Shown in pieces: positions 52,208-60,209 of a stretch of DNA of 64,000 nt. The stretch is taken from positions 62,001-126,000 of the forward strand of contig NZ_JAAVNE010000012.1 of the NCBI RefSeq assembly GCF_012103215.1. Reading direction: 5' to 3'. The notes under the pieces are model-generated. The model saw only the letters and a list, made by a program, of their open reading frames with translations, ran no database searches and was not told where the DNA came from. The DNA comes from Falsiroseomonas selenitidurans. Its GTDB lineage: Bacteria; Pseudomonadota; Alphaproteobacteria; Acetobacterales; Acetobacteraceae. The first letter of the stretch is position 1. Every line of letters starts with the position of its first letter. The position numbers and the translations under genes are program-made.

Positions 52208-53111
52208 AATGCACCCGCTTGTCCAGCACCTTGGTCTGCAGCAGCATCAGCGCCAGCACGATGGCCAGGAAGACCAGCGTGATCGCCGCGGAGTAGCCAA
52301 GCCGGAAGAAGGTGAAGCCCTCGGTGTACATGGTGTAGAGCAGCACCTCCGAGGCGCGGTTGGGCCCGCCCTGGGTCAGCACCGCGACGCTGTCGAAGAC
52401 GCGCACGGCGCGGATCATGGTGATGGTCACCACGAACAGCGTGGTCGGGCCGAGCAGCGGCCAGGTGACCAGGCGGAACCGCTCCCACGCCGAGGTCACG
52501 CCATCCACCTCCGCCGCCTGGTGCAATTCGCGCGGGATGGCGGTGAGGCCGGCGAGGAACAGCACCAGGTTGAAGCCGATCGCCTCCCAGATGCCGATGA
52601 AGGCGAGGCTGAGCAGCACCGTGTCCGAACTGGTGAGCCAGGCCGGCCCCGCCACGCCGAACTGCGCCAGCACGGCGTTCACCGGGCCGATGGTGGGGTG
52701 CAGCAGGTATTGCCAGGCCGTCGCCATCGCCACCGGCAGCGACACCACGGGCAGGAAGAACACCGCGCGGAACAGCGCCCGGCCGCGCGCCGCGGCCTCG
52801 ATCAGCAGCGCGAGCGCGAGCGCGCCGGCGATGGAAACGGGGGCGACGATGCTGACATAGACCAGCGTGTTGCGCAGCGCGATGCGGAAGCCCTGGTCGC
52901 CCAGCAACTCCTCGAAATTGCCGAGGCCGATCCAGGCCAGCGCCGGCGCGCCCAGCTCATAATCCGTGAAGGCCAGCAGCACCGCGGCGAGCGTCGGCAG
53001 CAGCAGCAGCAGCAGATAGGCGAGGGTCGCGGGCAGGCAGAGCATCAGCCCGGCCAGCGCCTCGCCGCCCGCGCCCAGCCGCGGGCGGGCCAGGGCCATC
53101 GTCTCAGACAT
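52200..53111 (-). CDS. ABC permease (UgpA/MalF-like)
   Basis: 303 aa. LPATLAYLLLLLLPTLAAVLLAFTDYELG (TM1), LGNFEELLGDQGFRIALRNTLVYV, FLPVVSLPVAMATAWQYLLHPTIGPVN, EAA loop HQAAEVDGVTSAWERFRLVTWPLLGP (about 204-229) and TQGGPNRASEVLLYTMY are all typical. ATG 53111 (MSETMALARP) overlaps the ATPase gene end by 8 nt; ATG 53099 is alternative. Confidence 0.92.
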   Translation of the reverse strand: MSETMALARPRLGAGGEALAGLMLCLPATLAYLLLLLLPTLAAVLLAFTDYELGAPALAWIGLGNFEELLGDQGFRIALRNTLVYVSIVAPVSIAGALALALLIEAAARGRALFRAVFFLPVVSLPVAMATAWQYLLHPTIGPVNAVLAQFGVAGPAWLTSSDTVLLSLAFIGIWEAIGFNLVLFLAGLTAIPRELHQAAEVDGVTSAWERFRLVTWPLLGPTTLFVVTITMIRAVRVFDSVAVLTQGGPNRASEVLLYTMYTEGFTFFRLGYSAAITLVFLAIVLALMLLQTKVLDKRVHYG

Positions 53112-54234
53112 GCGCGGCTTCCAGGGCCTGCGCAGCGCGGCGCCGGCCATCGGGGCCGAAGACCAGGGCGCGCTGCGGCGCGAAGCCGAGGCGGAAGGTG
53201 CCCTCCGGCGCCGCGGCGCCGGGCGGCAGCCGCAGGGCGATCGGCGTGCCGAGCACCGCATGGCGGGCATGCAGCAGCGTGCTCTCGCCGAGGAACTCCA
53301 GATGCTCCGCCTGCACCGCCAGCGGGCCGTGCGCGTCGAGCCGCACATCCTCCGGCCGCAGCGCCAGCGTCGCCTCGCCGGCCTCGCCGCTGGCACGCAG
53401 GCCCATGGGCGTGCCGGCCACCGTCACCGCGCCATCCTGCCGCAGCGCCGCCGCCAGGGTGTTGATGCGGGGCGAGCCGATGAAGCTGGCGACGCGCAGG
53501 TCGGCGGGGTCTGCGTAGATGCGCGCGGGGGAATCCACTTGCAGGATCTCACCGGCCAGCATCACCGCCACGCGGTCCGCCATGGTCAGCGCCTCGGACT
53601 GGTCATGCGTGACATACAGCGTGGTGGCGCCGACGCGGCGATGGATCTCCACGATCTCGCGCCGTGTCTGCACGCGCAGCGCGGCATCCAGGTTGGACAG
53701 CGGCTCATCCATCAGGAAGGCCCGAGGGCTGCGCACGATGGCGCGCGCCAGCGCCACGCGCTGCCGCTGGCCGCCGGACAATTGCGCCGGCCGGCGGTCC
53801 AGCATGGCGCCGAGGCCGAGCGATCGCGCGGCCTGCGCCGCATCGGCCGCGATGGCGGCGCGGGCAGCGCGCGCGCCGGGCCAGAAGCGCCCCAGCAGCG
53901 GCAGCCGCTGCCAGGCGGAAAGCCGCCGCATGGTCAGCGGCACCGCGATGTTCTCGGCCACCGTCAGGTGCGGATAGAGCGCGTAGGACTGGAACACCAT
54001 GGCCACGTCGCGATCCGCCGCCCGCAGCCCGCCGACATCCCGCCCGCCGATGCCGATGGTGCCGGCATCCTGGCGCTCGATGCCGGCCACGATGCGCATC
54101 AACGTCGTCTTGCCGCAGCCCGAGGGGCCCACCAGCGCCACGAACTCACCCGGCGCCACCGCCAGGGAAACGCCACGCAGCGCCTGGAAATCGCCGAACC
54201 GCTTCTGCACGCCGCCGATGACGATCCCCGCCAT
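53104..54234 (-). CDS. ABC ATPase (UgpC/MalK-like)
   Basis: 376 aa. Walker A GPSGCGKTT (about 37-45), VFQSYALYPHLTVAENI, an insertion-like AWQRLPLLGRFWPGARAARAAI before the signature LSGGQRQR, MDEPLSNLDAALR, THDQSEALTMADRVAVM, then a C-terminal TOBE domain (LALRPEDVRLDAHG). MalK-type ATPases can serve several importers. First gene of the nine-gene minus-strand unit. ATG 54234 with GAGGGG upstream; the in-frame extension to 54420 lies in the divergent regulatory gap and is ignored. Confidence 0.92.
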   Translation of the reverse strand: MAGIVIGGVQKRFGDFQALRGVSLAVAPGEFVALVGPSGCGKTTLMRIVAGIERQDAGTIGIGGRDVGGLRAADRDVAMVFQSYALYPHLTVAENIAVPLTMRRLSAWQRLPLLGRFWPGARAARAAIAADAAQAARSLGLGAMLDRRPAQLSGGQRQRVALARAIVRSPRAFLMDEPLSNLDAALRVQTRREIVEIHRRVGATTLYVTHDQSEALTMADRVAVMLAGEILQVDSPARIYADPADLRVASFIGSPRINTLAAALRQDGAVTVAGTPMGLRASGEAGEATLALRPEDVRLDAHGPLAVQAEHLEFLGESTLLHARHAVLGTPIALRLPPGAAAPEGTFRLGFAPQRALVFGPDGRRRAAQALEAAHV

Positions 54235-54573
54235 GCCGCCCCTCGATCCCTGGCGCACAGGGGGCCGGAGGCGAGGTCGCCCCTGGCATGCGCGCCGTCT
54301 CTCCTCGACCGGGGCGGGGCGTAATGCGGCAGTGCTGCAAGGAGATGGCGGTCGGATGAAGCTTGCGTGGCGGCCGCCCCGGCCGCAGGCGGCCGACCGA
54401 TCCGGCCGGATGTCGGGCATTGCCGCGGGAATCCCGTCCGGCGCGGCGGAATCCGGCGCTTCGCCGGCCGGCAGGCACGATCTTCACGCAGCCTTCAAGC
54501 CGCTGTCATCCGCCGGGTGCGCGCGCTGCGACACTGTCTCTTACGCAATTCACCCGCAAGGTGTTCCGCAACG
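54235..54573. promoter_or_regulatory. Divergent regulatory region between the two large operons
   Basis: 339 bp without a gene, holding the promoters of both long transcription units. The fabI side carries a Pho-type repeat (54481-54509). On the other side ATGGCGG, ATGAAGC and GTGGCGG occur at 11-bp steps (54345-54373), a weak match in the opposite orientation. GC hairpins also occur (for example GCGGCCGCCCCGGCCGC around 54370-54386). Confidence 0.5.
54481..54509 (+). promoter_or_regulatory. Pho-box-like repeat upstream of fabI
   Basis: TCTTCAC (54481-54487), CCTTCAA (54492-54498) and CTGTCAT (54503-54509) at exact 11-bp steps with 4-nt spacers. The last is a perfect PhoB half-site; the first two share only the TTCA core (3 and 4 of 7). 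It ends 64 nt before the fabI ATG. Confidence 0.5.
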
Positions 54574-55395
54574 ATGTCCGACAAGCCCATCGACCCGCTG
54601 CCGAAGGTCTGGGACCCCGATACCCGCATCGGCGACATGCTGAAGGGCAGGCGCGGTCTTGTCGTCGGCATCGCCAACGAACATTCGATCGCCTATGGCT
54701 GCGCCGCGAAGCTGCGCGCCTTCGGCGCCGATCTCGCCGTCACCTGGCTGAACGACAAGGCCGAGCGCTTCGTCCGACCGCTGGCGGAGCAGCTCGAGGC
54801 CTCCGTGATGATGCCGCTGGACGTCGATCAGCCCGGCGAGCTCGAGGCGGTGTTCGCGCGCATCGCGCAGGAATGGGGCCGGCTCGACTTCGTCATCCAT
54901 TCCATCGCCTTCGCCCCGCGGGAGGATCTGCACGGCCGCGTGGTGGATTGCTCCGCCGAGGGCTTCGCGCAGGCGATGCACGTCTCCTGCTGGTCCTTCC
55001 TGCGCATGGCGAAGCTGGCCGAGCCGCTGATGGCCGAAGGCGGCGTGCTGGTAACGATGAGCTACTACGGTGCCGACAAGGTGATCGGCAACTACAACAT
55101 GATGGGGCCGGTCAAGGCGGCGCTCGAAGCCTCCGTGCGCTACGCCGCGGCCGAGCTCGGCGGGAAGGGCATCCGCGTCTTCGCCGTCTCCCCCGGGCCG
55201 CTGAAGACGCGGGCCGCCAGCGGCATCGCGCATTTCGACGAGCTGGTTCAGATGGCGCAGGCGCGCGCGCCCGCGCACCGGCTGGTGGACATCGCCGAGG
55301 TCGGCCGCGTCGTCGCCTTCCTGGTCGGTGGCGCCTCCTCCGGCATGACCGGCGACACGATCTATGTCGATGGCGGCCTGCACATCGTCGGCTGA
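54574..55395 (+). CDS. fabI: Enoyl-[acyl-carrier-protein] reductase (NADH), FabI type
   Basis: 273 aa. FabI signatures: LKGRRGLVVGIANEHSIAYGCA (NADH-binding, about 23-44), LDVDQPGELEAVF, FVIHSIAFAPREDLHGRVVD, catalytic Tyr/Lys in NYNMMGPVKAALEASVRY (about 172-189), SPGPLKTRAASGI and the terminal GDTIYVDGGLHIVG. It reduces trans-2-enoyl-ACP in fatty-acid elongation. Being in an operon with CoA-transferase, PTA and AckA it is probably an accessory copy. ATG 54574 (MSDKPIDPLPKVWDPDT). Confidence 0.93.
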   Translation: MSDKPIDPLPKVWDPDTRIGDMLKGRRGLVVGIANEHSIAYGCAAKLRAFGADLAVTWLNDKAERFVRPLAEQLEASVMMPLDVDQPGELEAVFARIAQEWGRLDFVIHSIAFAPREDLHGRVVDCSAEGFAQAMHVSCWSFLRMAKLAEPLMAEGGVLVTMSYYGADKVIGNYNMMGPVKAALEASVRYAAAELGGKGIRVFAVSPGPLKTRAASGIAHFDELVQMAQARAPAHRLVDIAEVGRVVAFLVGGASSGMTGDTIYVDGGLHIVG

Positions 55396-55410
55396 CGAAG
55401 GGGTGTGACG

Positions 55411-56067
55411 ATGCAACGCACGGCGATCACGGCGGCGGCGGCCGCGCACCTCATCCCGGACGGCGCCTCCGTGATGTTCGGCGGCTTCATGGCGGTGGGC
55501 ACGCCGGAGCGCCTCGTCGATGCGCTGGTGGCGCGCGGCGCGCGCGGCCTGACCATCATCGGCAACGACACGGCCCGGCCAGGCGTCGGCGTCGGCAAGC
55601 TGATCGATGCCGGCTGCGTGGCGAGATGCATCGTCAGCCATATCGGCACCAACCCGGTGACGCAGAAGAAGATGATCGCCGGCGACCTGCAGGTGGATCT
55701 GGTGCCGCAGGGGACGCTGGCGGAACGCATCCGCGCCGGCGGCGCCGGGCTCGGCGGCATCCTGACGCCGACCGGCGTCGGCACCGCGGTGGAGGAGGGC
55801 AAGACGGTGATCGAGGTGGCCGGTCGCCGCTTCCTGCTGGAGACGCCGCTGACCGCCGACTTCGCGATCCTCCACGCGCATGAGGCCGACTACAGCTTCA
55901 ACCTGACCTACCGCCTCACCGCCATGAACTTCAACCCGGTGATCGCGCTCGCGGCACGGGTGGTGATTGCCGAGCCGGGCGAGATCGTGCCGGTCGGCGT
56001 GATCCCGCCCGACGCCGTGCGCACCCCCGGCATCCTCGTCAACCACCTGGTGGAGCGGCCGCGATGA
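55411..56067 (+). CDS. scoA: 3-oxoacid CoA-transferase, subunit A (AtoD/ScoA)
   Basis: 218 aa. CoA-transferase alpha fold: [40 protein letters not shown] (about 16-55), [41 protein letters not shown] (about 92-120), [26 protein letters not shown]. With subunit B it moves CoA between a 3-oxoacid such as acetoacetate and a short-chain acid. ATG 55411 has AAGGGG upstream; GTG 55405 is an alternative. The stop overlaps scoB. Confidence 0.92.
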   Translation: MQRTAITAAAAAHLIPDGASVMFGGFMAVGTPERLVDALVARGARGLTIIGNDTARPGVGVGKLIDAGCVARCIVSHIGTNPVTQKKMIAGDLQVDLVPQGTLAERIRAGGAGLGGILTPTGVGTAVEEGKTVIEVAGRRFLLETPLTADFAILHAHEADYSFNLTYRLTAMNFNPVIALAARVVIAEPGEIVPVGVIPPDAVRTPGILVNHLVERPR

Positions 56068-56726
56068 GCATGGATGCGAAGGAGATCATCGCCCGCCGCG
56101 TGGCGCTGGAATTGCGCGACAACACGCTGGTTAACCTCGGCATCGGCCTGCCCACCCTGGTGGCCCGCTACATTCCGGAAGGCATCAGCGTCGCCTTCCA
56201 GAGCGAGAACGGCATCATCGGCTTCGGCGCGCCGCCGCCGGGCGGGATGGAGGATCCGAACCTGACCGATGCCGGCGGTGGCTTCATCAGCGCCCTGCCC
56301 GGCGCCGCCGCCTTCGACAGCGCCATGTCCTTCGCCCTGATCCGCGGCGGGCATCTCGACATGACCGTGCTCGGCGGCCTGCAGGTGGATGGGCGCGGGC
56401 ACCTGGCCAACTGGATGGTGCCCGGCAGGCTGGTGCCCGGCATGGGCGGCGCGATGGACCTGGTGGCCGGGGCGCGGCGCGTCGTCGTGGCGATGCAGCA
56501 CGCCGCGCGCGGCGAGAGCAAGATCGTGCCGGTGCTGACGCTGCCGGCCACCGCGGCACGGCCGGTGACGCTCGTGGTCACCGACCTCGCGGTGATCGAG
56601 CCGACGCCGGAAGGGCTGGTCCTGCGCGAACGCGCGCCGGGCGTGGCGGTGGCAGCGATCCTCGCCGCCACCGCCGCGTCGCTGATCGTGCCGGATGGCG
56701 TGCCGGAAATGGCCTTGGCGGGCTGA
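56064..56726 (+). CDS. scoB: 3-oxoacid CoA-transferase, subunit B (AtoA/ScoB)
   Basis: 220 aa. [32 protein letters not shown], then the catalytic Glu in [11 protein letters not shown] (about 50), [26 protein letters not shown], and [26 protein letters not shown] near the end. The Glu forms the glutamyl-CoA thioester. Overlaps scoA by 4 nt (ATGA). Links ketone-body or PHB breakdown (BdhA gene at 63564) with acetyl-CoA. Confidence 0.93.
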   Translation: MSMDAKEIIARRVALELRDNTLVNLGIGLPTLVARYIPEGISVAFQSENGIIGFGAPPPGGMEDPNLTDAGGGFISALPGAAAFDSAMSFALIRGGHLDMTVLGGLQVDGRGHLANWMVPGRLVPGMGGAMDLVAGARRVVVAMQHAARGESKIVPVLTLPATAARPVTLVVTDLAVIEPTPEGLVLRERAPGVAVAAILAATAASLIVPDGVPEMALAG

Positions 56727-56739
56727 AGGAGCGCATCGC

Positions 56740-58155
56740 ATGACCCCTCGTGACCTCGTCGGACACGCCTATGACGAGCTGGAGATCGGGCAGACCGCCA
56801 GCTTCGAGCGGGTCTGCACCGATAACGACCTCGTCGTCTTCGCCCATGCCTCGGGCAATCTCAACCCGCGCCACCTGCCCGGCCTGGCCGAGAAGGTCAC
56901 CGGGGAGAAGCCGGTCGCGCCGGCCATGTGGGGCGGCTCGCTGTTCTCCGCCCTGCTGGGCAATGTGCTGCCCGGGCCCGGCACCGCCTATCTGCACCAG
57001 ACCCTGAACTTCCACAGCCGCGTGCATGCCGGCGACCGGCTGAGCGTGACCGTCACGGTGCGGGAGAAGCGGGCTGACCGCCGCGTGATCCTGGAATGCC
57101 GGCTGCTGCGCGACGACGGCACGCTGATCGCCGATGGCATGGCGGAGGTGAAGGCGCCGGCGACGCGGGTGCAGGCGGACGACATCCTGCTGCCCGCGCT
57201 GGCGCTGCAGAAGGGCGGCAAGTTCGTCCGCCTGCTGGCGGCCTGCGCCGGCGTGCCGGCGATGCCGACCGCGGTGGTGGCGCCGACCGACCACAACTCC
57301 CTCGACGGCGCCTGGGAAGCCGCCAAGGCCGGGCTGATCGAGCCGATCCTGGTCGGGCCGGAGCCGCAGATCCGTGCGGCGGCCGAGGCGCTGGGCTGGG
57401 ACCTTTCCGGCGTGCAGCTTGTGGCCACCACCGATGAGCACGCCGCCCCCGCTCGCGCCGTGGCGCTGGTCCATGAAGGTGTGGCGGCGGCGCTGATGAA
57501 GGGCAACATCCATTCGGACGAGGTGCTGAAGCACGTCACCAAGGGCGATGGCGGGCTGCGCGCGGGGCGGCGGATCAGCCATGTCTTCGTGCTGGACGTG
57601 CCGGGGCGCGAGGGTCTGATGCTGATCAGCGACGCCGCCATCAACATCGCGCCCGACCTGATGACCAAGGCCGACATCGTGCAGAACGCGATCGACCTGG
57701 CGCATGCCATCGGCCTGCCGCTGCCCAAGGTCGGCATCCTCTCCGCGGTGGAGACGGTGAACCCGGCGATTCCCTCCACGCTCGATGCCGCGATCCTGTC
57801 CAAGATGGCCGATCGCGGCCAGATCAAGGGCGGCATCGTCGACGGCCCGCTGGCCATGGACAATGCGGTGGATGTCGGCGCGGCGAAGACCAAGGGCATT
57901 GTCGGCATGGTCGCCGGCCATGCCGACGTGCTGATCGCGCCCAACCTCGAATCCGGCAACATGCTGGCCAAGCAGCTGGTCTTCCTCTCCGACGCCGAGA
58001 CCGGCGGGCTGGTGGTCGGCGCCCGGGCGCCGGTGATGCTCACCAGCCGCGCCGACGACGCCCAGGCCCGGCTGATGTCGGCGGCGCTGGCCGTGCTCTA
58101 CAGCCACTGGAAAAAGACCGGGCAGTGCCTGGTGGCGGCGGGGCCGGAATCGTGA
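56740..58155 (+). CDS. Bifunctional MaoC-like enoyl-CoA hydratase / phosphate acetyltransferase
   Basis: 471 aa fusion. Residues about 8-150 are a MaoC/hot-dog hydratase domain (IGQTASFERVCTDNDLVVFAHASGNLNP; MWGGSLFSALLGNVLPGPG). Residues about 160-465 are a PTA/PTB domain (TDHNSLDGAWEAAKAGLIEPILVGPE; VAALMKGNIHSDEVLKHV; FVLDVPGREGLMLISDAAINIAP; APNLESGNMLAKQLVFLSDAETGGLVVGARAPVMLTSRAD). It converts acetyl-CoA (or a short acyl-CoA) and phosphate to the acyl phosphate. Strong AAGGAG before ATG 56740. Acetate kinase follows with GTGA overlap. Confidence 0.92.
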   Translation: MTPRDLVGHAYDELEIGQTASFERVCTDNDLVVFAHASGNLNPRHLPGLAEKVTGEKPVAPAMWGGSLFSALLGNVLPGPGTAYLHQTLNFHSRVHAGDRLSVTVTVREKRADRRVILECRLLRDDGTLIADGMAEVKAPATRVQADDILLPALALQKGGKFVRLLAACAGVPAMPTAVVAPTDHNSLDGAWEAAKAGLIEPILVGPEPQIRAAAEALGWDLSGVQLVATTDEHAAPARAVALVHEGVAAALMKGNIHSDEVLKHVTKGDGGLRAGRRISHVFVLDVPGREGLMLISDAAINIAPDLMTKADIVQNAIDLAHAIGLPLPKVGILSAVETVNPAIPSTLDAAILSKMADRGQIKGGIVDGPLAMDNAVDVGAAKTKGIVGMVAGHADVLIAPNLESGNMLAKQLVFLSDAETGGLVVGARAPVMLTSRADDAQARLMSAALAVLYSHWKKTGQCLVAAGPES

Positions 58156-59348
58156 AAGGCATCGTCCTCGTCCTCAATGCCGGCTCCTCCTCGTTGAAGT
58201 TCGCCGCCTTCGAGGCGGGCGAGGGCGCGCTCCCGGCGCGCTGCGCCGGGCAGATCGAGGGCATCGGCGCGGCGCCGCGCTTCACCGCCCGCGATGCCGG
58301 CGGCGCGAAGATCGCCGAGCGCGACTGGCAGGGTGGCGGCGCACCGGCCAGCCACGCCGCCGCGCTGGGCGAGATCATCGGCTGGCTGGAAGGCGCGCTG
58401 CAGGGCGCGCCGGTGATCGCGGTGGGCCACCGCGTGGTGCATGGCGGGCCGGATTTCGCGGAGCCGATGCTGATCGACCTCGGCATCATGGCGGAGCTTC
58501 AGGAGCTGGTGGCGCTGGCGCCGCTGCACCAGCCGCACAACCTGGCCGGCATCACCGCGGCGGCGCGGCGCTTCCGCGGCGTGCCGCAGGTGGCCTGCTT
58601 CGACACCGCCTTCCACCGCACCCAGCCGCCGGTGGCCGATACCTTCGGCCTGCCGCCGGCCTTCCACGCCCAGGGCATCCGGCGCTACGGCTTCCACGGA
58701 CTGTCCTACGAATACATCGCCCGGCGCATCGCCGAGGAGGATGCGGCGCTCGGCGCCGGCCGCCTCGTCGTTGCCCATCTCGGCAATGGCGCCTCGCTCT
58801 GCGGCATCCTGGACGGGCGCAGCCAGGGCAGCTCCATGGGCTTCACCGCGCTGGACGGCCTGCCCATGGGCACGCGCTGCGGCCAGCTCGACCCCGGCGT
58901 CGTGCTGCACATGATCGACACGCTGAAGATGAGCACGGCCGAGGTGACGAAGCTGCTCTACAATGGCAGCGGCCTGAAGGGCATGTCCGGCATCTCCCAG
59001 GATGTGCGGGAGATCGAGGCGGCCGGCGGCCCGGCGGCAGAAGCGGCGCTGGCCTATTTCGCGCACCGCGTGAAGCGCGAGATCGCGGCCCTGGCCGCGG
59101 CGCTCGGCGGCATCGACGCGCTGATCTTCACCGCCGGCATCGGCGAGAATGCCCGCGGCCTGCGCGCGCGCATCTGCGAGGGCCTGGATTTCATGGGCCT
59201 GCGGCTGGATGCGGCGCGCAACGCCGCCAATGCGCCCGAGATCGGGCAGGACGGCGCGCCGGTGCGGATCCTGGTCCGCCGCACGGATGAGGAGCGGATG
59301 ATCGCCGCGCACACGATGCGGGTCGTCACCGCGGCCCGGGCGGCCTGA
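58152..59348 (+). CDS. ackA: Acetate kinase
   Basis: 398 aa. All acetokinase signatures: VLVLNAGSSSLKF (about 5-17), GHRVVHGGPDF (about 94), ACFDTAFHRTQPPVADTF (catalytic Asp), RRYGFHGLSYEYIARRI, VAHLGNGASLCGI, SMGFTALDGLPMGTRCGQLDPGV, and FTAGIGENARGLR. It makes ATP and acetate from acetyl phosphate. GTG 58152 overlaps the PTA stop; MPGGGG upstream codons are not family-like. Confidence 0.94.
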   Translation: MKGIVLVLNAGSSSLKFAAFEAGEGALPARCAGQIEGIGAAPRFTARDAGGAKIAERDWQGGGAPASHAAALGEIIGWLEGALQGAPVIAVGHRVVHGGPDFAEPMLIDLGIMAELQELVALAPLHQPHNLAGITAAARRFRGVPQVACFDTAFHRTQPPVADTFGLPPAFHAQGIRRYGFHGLSYEYIARRIAEEDAALGAGRLVVAHLGNGASLCGILDGRSQGSSMGFTALDGLPMGTRCGQLDPGVVLHMIDTLKMSTAEVTKLLYNGSGLKGMSGISQDVREIEAAGGPAAEAALAYFAHRVKREIAALAAALGGIDALIFTAGIGENARGLRARICEGLDFMGLRLDAARNAANAPEIGQDGAPVRILVRRTDEERMIAAHTMRVVTAARAA

Positions 59349-59366
59349 CATGGCGCGATCCGACTG

Positions 59367-60209
59367 ATGAGGCCCGACCCGGCGCCGCTGCACCGCCTGC
59401 GGAGCCTGGAAGCACGGCTGATTGCGCGCCGCGAGGCGCCGCCCGACCCGGAAGGCGCCACCGCCGCGGCGCTGGCCGAGGTCTTTGCCGGATCACCGCC
59501 CGACGATCTGGCCGCGACCGGCGCCGCCATCGCCGCCGCCGTCACCGCCCATGGCCGGTCCATGACGTCGGAGCCGGCCTATCACGACCGCCACCACCAG
59601 GCCGAAGCCACCCTCTGCCTCGGCTGGCTGGCCGGGGAGGCGCATCGCGCCGGGTTGCTGCCGGCGCGGCGGGCCGGGCTGGCCGTGCTGGCGATGGCCG
59701 GGCACGACCTGCTGCATGACGGGCGCTGCGACGGCCCGCCGGGCCTGCTCGAACAGCGCTCCGCCACGGCGACGGAGGCGATCGCCGCCGGCCTGCCGGC
59801 GGCCGAGCGCGCCGAGATCACCCGGCTGATCCTGGCGACGCGGCCGGATCGGCCGACGCCGCCCGACCTCGCCGCCCGCCTGGTGCGCGAGGCCGATCTG
59901 TTCGGCAGCCTGACCCCCTGCCTCGGCTGGCGGCTCAGCCAGGCCCTGGCGCGGGAATGGGCCGAGGCCGGGATGGCGGAGGCGACGCGCGTCGCCACCC
60001 ATCTCGGCCGCCTCGCGCTGCTGGAGGGCCTGCCGGCGATGACGGCGCCGGCCGAGACCCTGGGCCTCGCCGCGGCGCAGGCGGTGCAGGTCGCGGCGCT
60101 GCGCCAGGCCGGGGGTGCCGCGCTGCTCGACAGCCTGCCGGCGGCGGAGGCGGCGCAGCGCCTTCGCGCCGCGCTGCACGCGCTCGGCCTGCCGGCGCTG
60201 CCACGATGA
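59367..60209 (+). CDS. HD-type protein resembling class I cyclic-nucleotide phosphodiesterases
   Basis: 280 aa, not firmly assigned. Motif order fits a PDEase-I-like HD fold: EPAYHDRHHQAEATLCLGWLA (about 69-89; compare YHNxxHAxDV), LAVLAMAGHDLLHDG (about 103-117, HD), RAEITRLILATRP, then LVREADLFGSL (about 171-181, distal metal Asp). The nucleotide cyclase gene starts inside its stop codon (ATGA), which makes cAMP/cGMP hydrolysis an attractive role. A generic HD-domain phosphohydrolase is the alternative. Follows ackA by 18 nt on the same strand. Confidence 0.7.
   Translation: MRPDPAPLHRLRSLEARLIARREAPPDPEGATAAALAEVFAGSPPDDLAATGAAIAAAVTAHGRSMTSEPAYHDRHHQAEATLCLGWLAGEAHRAGLLPARRAGLAVLAMAGHDLLHDGRCDGPPGLLEQRSATATEAIAAGLPAAERAEITRLILATRPDRPTPPDLAARLVREADLFGSLTPCLGWRLSQALAREWAEAGMAEATRVATHLGRLALLEGLPAMTAPAETLGLAAAQAVQVAALRQAGGAALLDSLPAAEAAQRLRAALHALGLPALPR

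Noticed and set aside
54345..54373. Pho-box on the minus strand for the nine-gene operon (ATGGCGG, ATGAAGC, GTGGCGG)
   Set aside because: Only 4-5 of 7 positions per unit and no good GTCA core, so I cannot separate it from chance; mentioned only within the intergenic entry.
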